A stretch of 64,000 bases of DNA, taken from contig NZ_SCNV01000030.1 of the NCBI RefSeq assembly GCF_005503145.1, positions 1 through 64,000 on the forward strand, given 5' to 3'. The notes below the pieces were generated by a model. It saw only the letters and a program-made list of their open reading frames with translations, had not been told where the DNA came from and searched no databases. A program made the translations under genes and the position numbers. The stretch is from Burkholderia sp. 4M9327F10. Lineage in GTDB: Bacteria > Pseudomonadota > Gammaproteobacteria > Burkholderiales > Burkholderiaceae. Of this stretch, positions 44,306-54,230 are shown in pieces. Position 1 is the stretch's first letter, and every line of letters begins with the position of its first letter.

Positions 44306-45643
44306 TCAGAGGCCGTACGCCTTGCGCAGCAGCGTGAGCGGATGCGCGAGTTGTCCTTTCGACAAGCCGCTTTCGTCGAACCCCTGTTCGATATGATGGC
44401 CGGCCAGTTGGCAGTCCGACGAAATGTAGTCGGGATGCGGCTGGGCCATCGCCTTGAAAACCGGCGTGCCGATCTGCATCGCCGTGCGGTGAAATTCCTT
44501 TTTGATGCCAAATAAGCCGGCATGTCCTGAACAACGCTCGACGACCGTGACCTGCGTATCGGGCACCAGCGCCAACGTCTCGGAGGTTTTACGGCCGATA
44601 TTCTGCACCCGCGCATGGCAAGGCACGTGATACGAGACTTTACCGAGGGCAGTCTTGAAGTCGGTTTTCAGCAAGCCGTCGCGATGGCGCGACACGAAGT
44701 ATTCGAAAGGATCCCAAAACGCCTCGCTGACGGCGCGTACATCGGCATCGTCGGGGAACATCAGCGGCAGTTCCTGCTTGTGCATCAGCACGCAACTCGG
44801 AATCGCACCAATGATCGCGTAGCCCTCACGGGCATATTTCGCAAGCACCGGCACATTCTTTTCCTTCTTGGCGGCAACACCCTGCAAATTGCCCTGTTCG
44901 AGCAGGGGCATACCACAGCACACTTCGCTCTTCACCAGTTCGTAGGGAATGTCGTTGTGAGCGAGCACGGCGAGCAGATCGTGACCGATCCCCGGCTCGT
45001 TGAAATTCACATAACAGGTGGCGTAAATCGCCACCTTGCCCGGCGTGCGCTCGCCGTCGCGCACCGGCGCGGTTGGGGATTTTTTTGCGGCACGGCGAAA
45101 TTTTTTCGTTGCGAAGTCGGGCAGCCATGCGTTTCTGTCGACGCCGAGCGCGTTCTCCATCACGCCACGCGCCGTCGCGTTGTGATTCACTGCGTTGACC
45201 GTCTGCGTAACCACCGGAATGCCCGCGAAGTGGCCAAGCGCGTCGGTGTTGAAGAGAAGCTTGTCGCGCAGCTTGAAGTCGCCGTGTTTGTAGCTGACGG
45301 CCTTGCCGCGTAGCATCAGGTGCGGAAAATCGACGTTCCACGGATGCGGCGGCACGTACGGACACTTGGTCATGTAACACAGGTCGCACAAATAACACTG
45401 ATCGACGACCTTGCCGAATTCGGCTTTGTCGACCTCGTGCGCTTCACCGGTCTCGGTGGCATCGACCAGGTCGAACAATGTCGGGAACGCGCCGCACAGC
45501 GAAACGCAGCGGCGACAACCCGCACAGATATCGAAGACGCGCGCCAGTTCCTGGTCAAGCGCCTCCTGATCGTAGAACGTGTCCGAAAGCCAATCGAGCG
45601 GATGCCGGGTGGGCGCCTCGAGGCTGCCTTCTTTGTGGGGCAT
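44306..45643 (-). CDS. GlpC/heterodisulfide-reductase-like Fe-S protein
   Basis: A 445-residue soluble protein. There are two 4Fe-4S clusters near the N terminus, C40-C43-C46-C50 and C83-C86-C89-C94. Two C-terminal CCG-type domains follow (VCCGMPLLEQG and CSGHAGLFG with the preceding SYHVPCH). This is the layout of electron-transferring subunits such as GlpC and HdrD. ATG 45643 has GGAG 8 nt upstream. Between rubrerythrin and DUF3501, it probably feeds electrons to the rubrerythrin peroxidase. Confidence 0.87.
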   Translation of the reverse strand: MPHKEGSLEAPTRHPLDWLSDTFYDQEALDQELARVFDICAGCRRCVSLCGAFPTLFDLVDATETGEAHEVDKAEFGKVVDQCYLCDLCYMTKCPYVPPHPWNVDFPHLMLRGKAVSYKHGDFKLRDKLLFNTDALGHFAGIPVVTQTVNAVNHNATARGVMENALGVDRNAWLPDFATKKFRRAAKKSPTAPVRDGERTPGKVAIYATCYVNFNEPGIGHDLLAVLAHNDIPYELVKSEVCCGMPLLEQGNLQGVAAKKEKNVPVLAKYAREGYAIIGAIPSCVLMHKQELPLMFPDDADVRAVSEAFWDPFEYFVSRHRDGLLKTDFKTALGKVSYHVPCHARVQNIGRKTSETLALVPDTQVTVVERCSGHAGLFGIKKEFHRTAMQIGTPVFKAMAQPHPDYISSDCQLAGHHIEQGFDESGLSKGQLAHPLTLLRKAYGL

Positions 45644-45861
45644 GGAGTCAGGCTCCTTGCATGCTTTTGTGCTTTTCTCGTCAGGCAGAGCAACCCGCAC
45701 ATGAGGACGCACAAACGCGTCGCCGATACCCCGGCTGTCGCGCTGCGCCGCACCATGCGCTGCTCCGACACAAACGGGAGCCTGCGGACCTTTGCCGCAA
45801 GCTCCCGTCGTCTTCTCAGACTATTTCAGTGTAGCCGCTCTTCACGCCACTGCAAACGGCG

Positions 45862-46284
45862 TCAGTCGACCAGTCCTTCGAGCGCCTTCGTGTAGCGGTT
45901 CGCGTGGCTACGCTCAGCTTTGGCGAGCGTTTCGAACCAGTTGGCGATTTCGTCGAATCCCTCTTCGCGAGCGGATTTGGCCATGCCCGGATACATATCC
46001 GTGTATTCATGGGTTTCGCCGGCAATCGCCGCCTGCAGGTTTTGCCGCGACGAGCCAAACGGCAGTCCAGTGGCCGGGTCGCCTACCGCTTCGAGATATT
46101 CGAGGTGGCCGTGTGCATGGCCCGTTTCGCCTTCGGCGGTCGAGCGGAACAGCGCCGCGACATCGTTCTGGCCCTCAACGTCGGCCTTGGCTGCGAAATA
46201 CAGATAACGGCGATTCGCCTGCGATTCGCCGGCAAACGCTGCCTTCAGATTCTCCTCGGTCTTCGAACCCTTGAGTTGCGACAT
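45862..46284 (-). CDS. Rubrerythrin (diiron peroxidase without rubredoxin domain)
   Basis: A 140-residue four-helix protein. Diiron ligands are E20, E53-x2-H56, E90/E94 and E124-x2-H127. There is no C-terminal rubredoxin Cys pair, so an outside electron donor is needed, plausibly the Fe-S protein encoded next. GGAGG lies 5 nt before ATG 46284. It reduces H2O2 in microaerobic conditions. Confidence 0.9.
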   Translation of the reverse strand: MSQLKGSKTEENLKAAFAGESQANRRYLYFAAKADVEGQNDVAALFRSTAEGETGHAHGHLEYLEAVGDPATGLPFGSSRQNLQAAIAGETHEYTDMYPGMAKSAREEGFDEIANWFETLAKAERSHANRYTKALEGLVD

Positions 46285-46515
46285 CTGAACCTCCATGCAA
46301 GCCTGTAATGTGGGGGCGCGCGATGGGGGACGAAATCGTCCGCAGAACTACCGGCGCAGACGCGCGTCGCTGCACCGCAACGTTAAATCTAGAAGCTGTG
46401 CGAGACCTTCCCAATTGTGTTTTTCAATGCCGGCGATAGTCGTTTGCCTTGCATAACTCGATGCGCGGCCTAGACTGATAAGGCGAAACTTCGCACTCTG
46501 TGTAACGGAACTGAC

Positions 46516-46875
46516 ATGCGCCTGACGATTCTGATCAACGGTTCCGATCCCACCGTCAATCACGACTACGCTGTGCTGTGGCTCGATACCGATGAGCATC
46601 GGTGGTCGAGGGAAGCGCATCAAGGGATCGATCTCCCCCCGTGGGGCGAGCTCCACGACGCGGACGGCGTCACCACCCTGTGCGCGCCCAGCGCCGACGC
46701 GCCGCTGTGCACCTTGCGCGGCCTGCATGTGGACCGCAAGCAGCGCGTCAGCTCGGCGGAAGGTTCGGCCGCGTGGACGTGCGTGCCGGCACATGCACCT
46801 GCAACCGGTTACTGGCGGCTGCAGGCTGTCGACCGTCAGCCGGTTCATGCGGAACACCGCGTCTTCGATAACTAG
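46516..46875 (+). CDS. DUF3564 family protein
   Basis: A 119-residue soluble protein (MRLTILINGSDPTVNHDYAV...) matching a small family known mainly from Burkholderia and relatives. No signal peptide or membrane segment is seen. It is divergent from the rubrerythrin group and followed by a hairpin. Function unknown. Confidence 0.7.
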   Translation: MRLTILINGSDPTVNHDYAVLWLDTDEHRWSREAHQGIDLPPWGELHDADGVTTLCAPSADAPLCTLRGLHVDRKQRVSSAEGSAAWTCVPAHAPATGYWRLQAVDRQPVHAEHRVFDN

Positions 46876-46884
46876 CCGCGAAGC

Positions 46885-46904
46885 TGGGGCGCTATTGCGC
46901 CCCA
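46885..46904 (+). terminator. Hairpin after the DUF3564 gene
   Basis: TGGGGCGC (46885-46892) and GCGCCCCA (46897-46904) form a perfect 8-bp stem with a TATT tetraloop, 10 nt after the stop codon; TTGCTC follows. Confidence 0.6.
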
Positions 46905-46972
46905 TTGCTCAACACCCGCTTCGGGCTTCGGACTTGGGCTTCAGGTCTCGCACAAGGAGTACGCGCGAGGCG

Positions 46973-47473
46973 CTATCCTTTTGCCGCCGCTCCTGCGGTG
47001 ACGGAGCCGGATAGCGGCTTGATCTGCGCAATCACCACCAGAACAACGGTTGCGTTGGCGGGCAGTTGCGAATGCGAAAACGCCGATCTCGCGTGACCCG
47101 CCTTGTCCCCCAATACGGCAGCGAACAGTTCTGACGCCGCGTCGATGATTGCCGGCTGGTCGTAGAATCCGTCGACGCTACTCACATGACCTTCGACACG
47201 CACAATATGGTCGAGACGGTCGAATCCGCCCAAATGCGCATTTATCTGCGCCAGCACGTTCAGCGCTGCGATTTCGGCGGCGTCTTTGCCGTCGTCGACG
47301 GTTTGCTCGTCCCCAACGCGTCCGGTAAAGATGACTTTTCCATCCACCAGCGGCACTTGCCCCGAGATGAACAACTGGTTGCCTGCCTCGCTAACAGCGG
47401 TGTAAGAGCCGAGCGGTTTGGGCGGAGTGGGCAAGACTAATCCCAGTTCGGCAAGTTTATCTTCTACGGTCAT
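46973..47473 (-). CDS. RidA family protein (YjgF/UK114)
   Basis: A 166-residue protein of the longer RidA subgroup: LFISGQVPLVDGKV, DAAEIAALNVLAQI, VRVEGHVSSVDGF and a C-terminal ATVVLVVIAQI strand. The classical family hydrolyses reactive enamine/imine intermediates. The Arg that activates water in RidA is not obvious, so a divergent function is possible. Met 47473 with an AGGAG-containing leader is preferred over the upstream TTG at 47536. Confidence 0.82.
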   Translation of the reverse strand: MTVEDKLAELGLVLPTPPKPLGSYTAVSEAGNQLFISGQVPLVDGKVIFTGRVGDEQTVDDGKDAAEIAALNVLAQINAHLGGFDRLDHIVRVEGHVSSVDGFYDQPAIIDAASELFAAVLGDKAGHARSAFSHSQLPANATVVLVVIAQIKPLSGSVTAGAAAKG

Positions 47474-47686
47474 TCTGTTCTCCTGGTCAAAGTGGAGGCG
47501 GTAACTGCCCACTCTTTTCCAAAGGTGGCAGCGCAACCGCGCGTTGAACCCACTCTAGCCCTCGCACCCCAGCGGATAAATATCAGCCGCGCAATTCATC
47601 CGTGACGTCATGTAAAGGTTGGCTGCGTCTTTCGGCATTGGCTTTGCACTCGCAGACGCATGCCTGAAGCGCGACTGCAACGTGGA

Positions 47687-48778
47687 TTAGATGCGCAGCG
47701 ACGCCGTAGCTTCCCGAGTCTCGTCGAACAGACGTTCGACGAGTGCCGCAGCAGGCAAGGAGCGCGCGAGCGCTGCGGCCTGGCCTCCCCATTGCGCGCC
47801 GTACCCGAACTCACCTTTTGCTTTTGCCGCAGCGTGCAGTGCTTTGCCCGCGTCATAGGCAATCGGATAGTCAGGCACAGGCGGGCTATCGGGAGCCTCG
47901 CCTAGCTCCGTAAAGCGATTCACCATGCTCCGGGCGACTCTGCCTGAGATAGCCGACGTGAATGTCGTGTGATGCGCTGGCTCGCCGAGCAGCGCACGGC
48001 GATAACCCTCGTCAATGGATGTTTCCGGGCATGCGACAAAAGCCGTACCGAGTTGCGCGGCCTGGGCGCCGAGCGCAAGAGCCGCCGCAATCCCTGCTCC
48101 ATCCATGATCCCGCCGGCGGCAATGACCGGCAGTTTGAACTGACGGACAAGCAGGCGGGTCAATGCCATCGTCCCCAGTCTCTCGTCGAGCGCATGAGGG
48201 TCGAACACACCTCGGTGACCGCCCGCCTCTATCCCCTGGGCAATGATGCCGTGCAGGCCCGCATCTGCAATTGCGCGTGCTTCGGCAACACTCGTTGCAT
48301 TACCGAGCAAAACGATTCCCGCGTCGCGCAAGGCCGCTATCGCTTCGGGCGAAGGGAGTCCGAAGTGAAAACTGACAACGGCAGGCCGCTCGCGAAGAAG
48401 CATGTCGAGCATGTCCGCGTCCACGACAAAACTCGTATAAATCTCCTTCAGCGCCGCCGGGGGTGTCACACCGAACTCCGCGAAACGCGGCGCTAACCAG
48501 TCAAGCCATTGCCTTTCGCGTTCTGTGTCTGACACGGCTGGTGCGTGACAGAAAAGGTTGATGTTGAAGGGCTTCCCGGTGAGCGCCCGTGTCTGCGCGA
48601 TAGCCGAGCGCGCTCCGTCCGCGTTCATGGCTCCCACACCCAGGGAGCCAAGGCCGCCTGCGTTCGACACGGCCGCAGCGAGTGACGGCGTACTCACGCC
48701 AGCCATAGGCGCCTGAATGATGGGCTTTTCGATACCCAGCAATTCAAGCAGTTCGTTCGTGTAGCGAGCATCTGTCAT
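47687..48778 (-). CDS. Nitronate monooxygenase (2-nitropropane dioxygenase family)
   Basis: A 363-residue FMN-dependent TIM-barrel protein. IIQAPMAGVSTP (20-31) opens the barrel. GIEAGGHRG carries the catalytic His, and AAGGIMDGAGIAAALALGAQ binds the phosphate. It oxidises alkyl nitronates such as propionate-3-nitronate. AGGAG precedes the start. It lies 17 nt after the LysR gene on the same strand, so the two are co-transcribed. Confidence 0.9.
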   Translation of the reverse strand: MTDARYTNELLELLGIEKPIIQAPMAGVSTPSLAAAVSNAGGLGSLGVGAMNADGARSAIAQTRALTGKPFNINLFCHAPAVSDTERERQWLDWLAPRFAEFGVTPPAALKEIYTSFVVDADMLDMLLRERPAVVSFHFGLPSPEAIAALRDAGIVLLGNATSVAEARAIADAGLHGIIAQGIEAGGHRGVFDPHALDERLGTMALTRLLVRQFKLPVIAAGGIMDGAGIAAALALGAQAAQLGTAFVACPETSIDEGYRRALLGEPAHHTTFTSAISGRVARSMVNRFTELGEAPDSPPVPDYPIAYDAGKALHAAAKAKGEFGYGAQWGGQAAALARSLPAAALVERLFDETREATASLRI

Positions 48779-48795
48779 TTGACATCTCCTGACGA

Positions 48796-49707
48796 CTACT
48801 TTCTCAGCTTTTCAACGAGAAAATCCATGAAGCTTCGGACCCGCGAGGACAGGTGGCGGCTGTGCGGGTAAAGAAGGATGAACGGCCGCGTGCATCCACC
48901 GTATTCACGCAGCACCTCAACCAGCGCGCCGCTTTCAAGATCGCGCTGCACGACAAAGCGATACGTCTGAAAGAGACCGGCCCCATTGCGCGCGAGTGTC
49001 ACGCCGGCAAGCACGTCTCCGGACGTGCCGTAGCCACTTTTTGTGGCGATTTCAGTCACCTCGTCCTGGTGCCTGAACTGCCATAACAGACCGCGTCCAC
49101 TGCTCGCCAGTTCGAACTGGATGCATTCGTGATGCGCGAGCTGTTCCGGCGTTTCGGGTGTACCGGCGCGCTGCAGATAGCCAGGCGTTGCGACTATCAC
49201 GAGCTCGGCGTCTTCGAGCTTGCGGGCAATCAGCGACGAGTCAGTAGGCGCGCGGCCACGGATAGCGAGGTCAAAGCCTTCGTCGGCGAAGTCGATGTTC
49301 CTGTTGCTGAGATGAGTTTCCACCTGGACCAATGGATAGCGCTCACGAAACTCGGCTAGCAGAGGAAGAACACGGTAGTGACCGTAGGGTGTCGGCATGC
49401 TGATGCGCAGAACGCCCGATGGCGCAGTTTGCTGCCCCGTTGCCTCCCGCTCCGCCTCGGCGAGCTGGGTGAGCGCATCGCGGCATTGCTCGAAGTAACG
49501 GCGCCCCGAATCCGTCAAGCGAATCTGGCGTGTGGTCCTGACAAACAGGCGCACGCTGAGCCTCTCCTCCAGGCGCGCCACGGACCGGCTGACTGCCGCA
49601 GGGGTCACGCCCGCGGAGTTCGCGGCAGCCGTAAAGCTTCCGGTCTCGGCCGCCAGACAGAACAGCTCAATGCTGCCCAACAACAGGTCATCAAACTGAC
49701 GTTGCAT
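48796..49707 (-). CDS. LysR family regulator upstream of nitronate monooxygenase
   Basis: A 303-residue protein. The HTH is about 10-70 (SIELFCLAAETGSFTAAANSAG, AAVSRSVARLEERLSVRLF) and the effector domain about 98-300. Transcription in the same direction as its presumed target, with a 17-nt gap, is less usual for LysR and suggests an autoregulated pair. Confidence 0.9.
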   Translation of the reverse strand: MQRQFDDLLLGSIELFCLAAETGSFTAAANSAGVTPAAVSRSVARLEERLSVRLFVRTTRQIRLTDSGRRYFEQCRDALTQLAEAEREATGQQTAPSGVLRISMPTPYGHYRVLPLLAEFRERYPLVQVETHLSNRNIDFADEGFDLAIRGRAPTDSSLIARKLEDAELVIVATPGYLQRAGTPETPEQLAHHECIQFELASSGRGLLWQFRHQDEVTEIATKSGYGTSGDVLAGVTLARNGAGLFQTYRFVVQRDLESGALVEVLREYGGCTRPFILLYPHSRHLSSRVRSFMDFLVEKLRK

Positions 49708-49956
49708 GGTTTAGCGCCTGATAGTGGTTCGGAATGGAAGAGTCCGGACCCGGAGACTTTAATACGGTTCAATCAAGTGGGTATCTCAGCGCTCATGGTC
49801 CTCAAACGAGACTGCGGCGTCAACGAGGGACGGCGCAAGGCTATTTTTACATGGCGGAACAAATCGCTGGCAAAGCGTGCGGCGTCTGGATTCATCAGGC
49901 CAAGCCGCCAATCGCGCACATCCCTCGCGTGGACCCGGTAATCTAGCCGAGCCGCT

Positions 49957-51588
49957 CTAGCTAATCCGCACCAGTGCGGCGCTCGCAGCCGCGACGCTTA
50001 CCGTCACGCTTTGACCGGAAACCGCGAGCGTCTGCTGCGCGGCTCCCTGCCACGCGCCGCTCAGCGCTACAGGCGCGCCGCCTAACGTAATCGCAGACCC
50101 ACCGTTGTAGATACCGGTATTGGCGAGTTGCGCCGTCGCGCTCGATCCGGATGACGTCAGCGTCGTGACCGTCGCCTGCGTGGCGTTCTTGCCGACGGAA
50201 ATCGTCACGTTCGCGGCATTCGCGGTGTCCTTGTTGTTGAGCACCACATACGTTGCACCGTTGCTCGCGCCGACCGCAAACGCACTCAATGCGACACCGC
50301 TAACGGTGAGCGTGCTGCCAAGGAGCGTGCCGGTCGCGTCGCCGGCAAAGATCTGCGAAACGAAAGCGAGCGCGTAATAGAGCGGTTGAACGGCGGTGAC
50401 TGTGCCGTTGGAATCGCCAATTGCCGTATAGCTCGCAATCGTCCCGTTGTTATGGAAATTCAGTCCGCTCGCCCCCCATCGCGCATGGGTGAAGATAAAG
50501 TCGATCGCCCATAGTGCGGCGGCAAACGCATTGCTCACGCCCGCCGGATTCCTGCTTGCGAAGTACGAGTTGCACTCGCTGATGCGGTAAGGCACCGAGT
50601 CCTTCTGCGAGGCCGCCTGCAGGTTCTGCAATGCGGTCACGAGATTCGTGTCCGGATAGGTCAGCATGCCGGCAATCGACGGCGTGGCCGAACTGTAGTT
50701 GCTGATGTAGTAGTGCTCAGTCATCAGCGCGATACCGCCAGCCTCGCTGACGGCGAAATTCTCTGCCCACGACGTGGTGTCGTCCGACGCCGCGGGTCCG
50801 CTCAGGACGGCGCCGCTGACCGCCCCTCGGATCGCACTCGCGAACTGATTCCAGCCGGAGATCGTTCCTTGCGAGACCGTGCCGCCATTCAGGAAAATGC
50901 TGTAGGTCATGCCGGCGAGGCCGGGCGTATTGCTGTTGCCGTAGAGATTAGGCTCGTTGCCGATCTCGAAGGCGAGCAGCTGGCTGCCGAGCTGTTGCGA
51001 GACGTACATGGCCTCAGACGCCGCCAGCGCAGGAGAAGCAGACGAGCCTTCCGCGCCCGCGAAGTTGATAGCGTAGATCACGCTCCACTTCGGGCATTGC
51101 TTGATGAAGTTCGCAAAATTCGCGACGTCGTTTTGCGCCACCTGGCCGCTCGTTTGCCCTGCACCGGCCGGCGTCCACGTGATCCGGTCCACGCTGTTCG
51201 CGCCGATTCTCAGCACACCGCCGCCGAGCGCATTGAGCAGCCCGATCAGGCTCGCGTTGTTCGGGCCGAAATATACGCCGGGCGACGTATTGATGTGGCT
51301 CTTCTCGAAGCTCAGGCTGGCAAACCGCGGGTCAAGCGTCGCGCTGCCGGCAACCTGCTGTTGCTGAACGTTCAGCGTCGCCGCCACGCCAGCCGCATTT
51401 GCAGCAGGCGTCGTGGGACCGCTCGCGCTCGACGAGTCGCCTGCCGCGCCTGAGCCTCCTCCGCCACCACATCCTGCGATGAATGCCGCGCCCGCGATCG
51501 CCGTCAGGCGCAAAAACTGCCTCCGGCCGATAGGCGACGCAACCGCGTGCCGCTGCGCCGCGTGCCGATATTTCGAATGATTTTCCAA
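49957..51588 (-). CDS. Secreted GH79-like beta-glucuronidase
   Basis: A 543-residue protein. The N terminus has RRQFLR (22-27), a hydrophobic stretch and AGC (Cys40), i.e. a Tat signal with a lipobox, then a Gly/Ser linker. The catalytic (beta/alpha)8 domain spans about 80-440 with acid/base E212 (FEIGNEPNLY) and nucleophile E338 (RISECNSYF). A C-terminal all-beta domain follows (about 450-543). This layout fits GH79 (heparanase/beta-glucuronidase), which removes glucuronic acid from polysaccharides or glycoconjugates. Confidence 0.82.
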   Translation of the reverse strand: MENHSKYRHAAQRHAVASPIGRRQFLRLTAIAGAAFIAGCGGGGGSGAAGDSSSASGPTTPAANAAGVAATLNVQQQQVAGSATLDPRFASLSFEKSHINTSPGVYFGPNNASLIGLLNALGGGVLRIGANSVDRITWTPAGAGQTSGQVAQNDVANFANFIKQCPKWSVIYAINFAGAEGSSASPALAASEAMYVSQQLGSQLLAFEIGNEPNLYGNSNTPGLAGMTYSIFLNGGTVSQGTISGWNQFASAIRGAVSGAVLSGPAASDDTTSWAENFAVSEAGGIALMTEHYYISNYSSATPSIAGMLTYPDTNLVTALQNLQAASQKDSVPYRISECNSYFASRNPAGVSNAFAAALWAIDFIFTHARWGASGLNFHNNGTIASYTAIGDSNGTVTAVQPLYYALAFVSQIFAGDATGTLLGSTLTVSGVALSAFAVGASNGATYVVLNNKDTANAANVTISVGKNATQATVTTLTSSGSSATAQLANTGIYNGGSAITLGGAPVALSGAWQGAAQQTLAVSGQSVTVSVAAASAALVRIS

Positions 51589-51746
51589 AGCAAGCCCCTG
51601 AGCCAGTCCGATATATTCACTGCAATTGCTGACGTTCCTTGCTATGCGCCTACGACCGCCACGCCTTAAACGGGCTAAGGCAGCGTTTTCCGTCGCTGTC
51701 AGGTTTGCGGTTCTATATCTCGCTTATGCTCGGAGGCTGAACGGGT

Positions 51747-53006
51747 TCACGAGGCAGGTTGACCCGGCTGTGTACCCGCCCCTCGGACTTGCCAGAACAA
51801 CCAGTCCTGCGCGGCCGGTAAATGCCCGCGCAATGTGCGCTCCACGGCGGCAGCGTGCGGCAGGGGACCGTACACATGTTCAGCCTGGAGCATCAACGGC
51901 AGGTAATCCTCATAGGCGACACCCTGAATGTCCTTGTAAGGCCAACTGGACGGGTTGGTCACATACGGCGTCAGATATTCCAGTGCGCTACGCAATGCCG
52001 GCCGCGCGGCATCCGGATAGAACCAGACGTCCACTCCGGCCTGCTCGCCATAGCGCGCGAGGCGAAACAATGCCTGCAGATTGAACGTGCTGTAATGGTA
52101 TGCACGGGTACGTACGAGCTCCAGCGGTTGACGGCCGTCCGAAGCGATCTGCGCGCCCAGCCGCTTGTCGAGCGCCTGGGCGATGACTTTATGCGCCAGC
52201 GCCTTGTCACCGGTGAAGAGTGCGTAGTTCGCAACCTGCTCGTCGAAATACGATCCATGATTGTTAGGCGCGGCCGCTTCGTCATGACCGCCCTTGCTTG
52301 TCATCAGCCATTGCGTATAGTCGGCGAACCATTGCCGCAAACCCGCGAGGTCCGCCGCGCTCAGTTCGCCAGACGGCGTGATCAGGCCGATCGCATCGAC
52401 CACCTGCCAGAAGTGGCGTGTGTCGATGATTCCGGTGCCACGGCCATCGGCCACCCCCATCACGGCCTGCGCATACTTCATGTTCGGATTCATGCGCGTC
52501 GCTGGATCGAGAAACCACGTGCGCAATAGCAGGGCGGCATGTTGTGCATACCGCGCGTCGCCGGAAAAGTAATAGCCGATGCCCAGGGTGCCCACAGCGT
52601 CCGAGAAATTGTCTATTCGCTTCGAGTCGGTATCGTTGTCTTTGGTCGACGGGTTGATCCGGCCATCGCGACGCACGTATGGCAGGCCGTCTGCTTTGCC
52701 CGGATCGGGCCACCAGTAAGGCGCCATGCTGAGATAGTCGTGCTTGTCCCCACTCGGCGGCTTTACGCCCTTTTCGGTAACGGTGAACGGAGCGGTGGAA
52801 AGCGCTTTGTCAGCGCTATGTAGAAGACCGCGATATGCAGGAAGAAGCTGCGGATCGCCCGCCTGAACCCGGCGCTTCGCATCCTCCAGCTGTTGCGCAT
52901 CGAGCGTATAAACCAGTGGCCCGGCTGCCGTGCCCGCATAAGCCTCGTCAGCCATAACCAGCGTATGAGTCGTGCACAGGAAAAACAGAAAAGTAAAGCG
53001 GATCAT
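51747..53006 (-). CDS. Alginate lyase-like secreted protein (PL5-type fold)
   Basis: A 419-residue protein with a Sec signal (about 1-25). An alpha/alpha-barrel with YLSMAPYWWPDP (about 91-102) and NNHGSYFDEQ (248-257) matches the alginate lyase family, whose NNH supplies substrate-binding and catalytic residues. ATG 53006 (MIRFTFLFFL) is chosen for the signal peptide; the frame continues to 53066. It is probably a lyase for a uronate-rich polymer. Next to the GH79-like gene, it suggests degradation of uronic polysaccharides. Confidence 0.82.
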   Translation of the reverse strand: MIRFTFLFFLCTTHTLVMADEAYAGTAAGPLVYTLDAQQLEDAKRRVQAGDPQLLPAYRGLLHSADKALSTAPFTVTEKGVKPPSGDKHDYLSMAPYWWPDPGKADGLPYVRRDGRINPSTKDNDTDSKRIDNFSDAVGTLGIGYYFSGDARYAQHAALLLRTWFLDPATRMNPNMKYAQAVMGVADGRGTGIIDTRHFWQVVDAIGLITPSGELSAADLAGLRQWFADYTQWLMTSKGGHDEAAAPNNHGSYFDEQVANYALFTGDKALAHKVIAQALDKRLGAQIASDGRQPLELVRTRAYHYSTFNLQALFRLARYGEQAGVDVWFYPDAARPALRSALEYLTPYVTNPSSWPYKDIQGVAYEDYLPLMLQAEHVYGPLPHAAAVERTLRGHLPAAQDWLFWQVRGAGTQPGQPAS

Positions 53007-53192
53007 CACAGGCGTACCTCGAAAATTGAACGTTGTGGGAACATTAGCTACCGCTCGAACGGACATACCACCTCTTTACCGCCAACTAATCGGCCTTTTT
53101 CGCGCGAGCCGGGCACTGCGGCTGATCCACAGCGAGCGATGCTTTCTACCCCCTGAAGTCAACACGCAATCTACTGAACGTCAAAGGCCGCC

Positions 53193-54068
53193 ATGGAACT
53201 CCGGCATCTCCGCTATTTCATCGCCGTCGCTGAACTGCGCAGTGTACGCGCCGCGTCCGAACAACTACATGTAACGCAGCCGGCAATCTCGCGGCAAATC
53301 CAGGACCTCGAAGACGCGATTGGCGCGGCGCTGTTCGAACGCACGCCGCGTGGTCTCAGGCTTACGGACGCCGGCGTGGCCTACCTGTCCGAAGCGCGCG
53401 ACATCCTCGCGAGAGTCGATGCCGCCAATCGTCTCGCACGCCGGATCGCGTCCGGCGTACAAGGCGCCTTGCGTATCGGTTTCGTCGAGAACGCGGCCTG
53501 GAGCGGTGTCGTCTCGCGCGCATTGAGCGCGTTCGAGCAGGCCGCGCCACGCGTCTCGCTCGAACTGCAACCGATGAACACGCCGGAGCAGCTCGAAGCG
53601 ATCGCCGCGGGGCGGCTCGACGGCGGCTTCTGCTATCGCGTCGGTATCTCGCCCGAAGGCCTTGCGAGCGTGCCCGTGCTCGAGCAGAACGTCGTGCTGG
53701 CCGTGCCCGAAGCGTGGGCCCTCGGCAAGGAGGGACCGGTCGCCGCCCGGGAACTGGCGGACACGCCGTTCATCGCGTTTCCCCGCCGCATCTATCCCGC
53801 GTACTACGATCGCCTGCTGTCGGCCTGCGCCGAACGCGGTCTCACGCTCGACATCCGCCAGGAGGCCTCCACCGAAACGGCCATCCTCTCGCTCGTGTCC
53901 GCCGGCATGGGCGCCGCCATCGTGAATGCCGCCAACCGCGACCGACCGCCGGCGCGCGTGCGTTTCGTCGCGCTGCAGGACGTGTCGGTGCCGTTGCCGC
54001 TCGAGTTCTGCTACGCGGCCAACGGCACGAACGCGGCGCTGGAACGGTTCGTCGAGCAACTGAAATAG
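53193..54068 (+). CDS. LysR family regulator (CbbR/BenM-like start)
   Basis: A 291-residue protein. The HTH is about 1-60 (MELRHLRYFIAVAEL, TQPAISRQIQDLEDAIG) and the effector domain about 88-285. It is divergent from the alginate-lyase-like gene and precedes the deacylase/MFS/hydrolase series, which it probably controls. It ends in a strong terminator, so it is transcribed apart from that series. Confidence 0.88.
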   Translation: MELRHLRYFIAVAELRSVRAASEQLHVTQPAISRQIQDLEDAIGAALFERTPRGLRLTDAGVAYLSEARDILARVDAANRLARRIASGVQGALRIGFVENAAWSGVVSRALSAFEQAAPRVSLELQPMNTPEQLEAIAAGRLDGGFCYRVGISPEGLASVPVLEQNVVLAVPEAWALGKEGPVAARELADTPFIAFPRRIYPAYYDRLLSACAERGLTLDIRQEASTETAILSLVSAGMGAAIVNAANRDRPPARVRFVALQDVSVPLPLEFCYAANGTNAALERFVEQLK

Positions 54069-54117
54069 CGGCAGTTGCCCGCCTTGCGGGCTTGTCGCTG
54101 ACGTCAGGCAGCGGTGC

Positions 54118-54144
54118 CAGGCGATGCCTTCAAGGCATCGCCTG
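54118..54144 (+). terminator. Rho-type hairpin after the LysR gene
   Basis: CAGGCGATGCC (54118-54128) and GGCATCGCCTG (54134-54144) form a perfect 11-bp stem with loop TTCAA. No long T-run follows. Confidence 0.65.
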
Positions 54145-54230
54145 CGGCAGAAAACGGCATTGGCCGGTCCGATTTCTGTCGACGATAGTAAAGCCACCGG
54201 GACGCCGTCCCGCTCTTTACTGATCGCACC

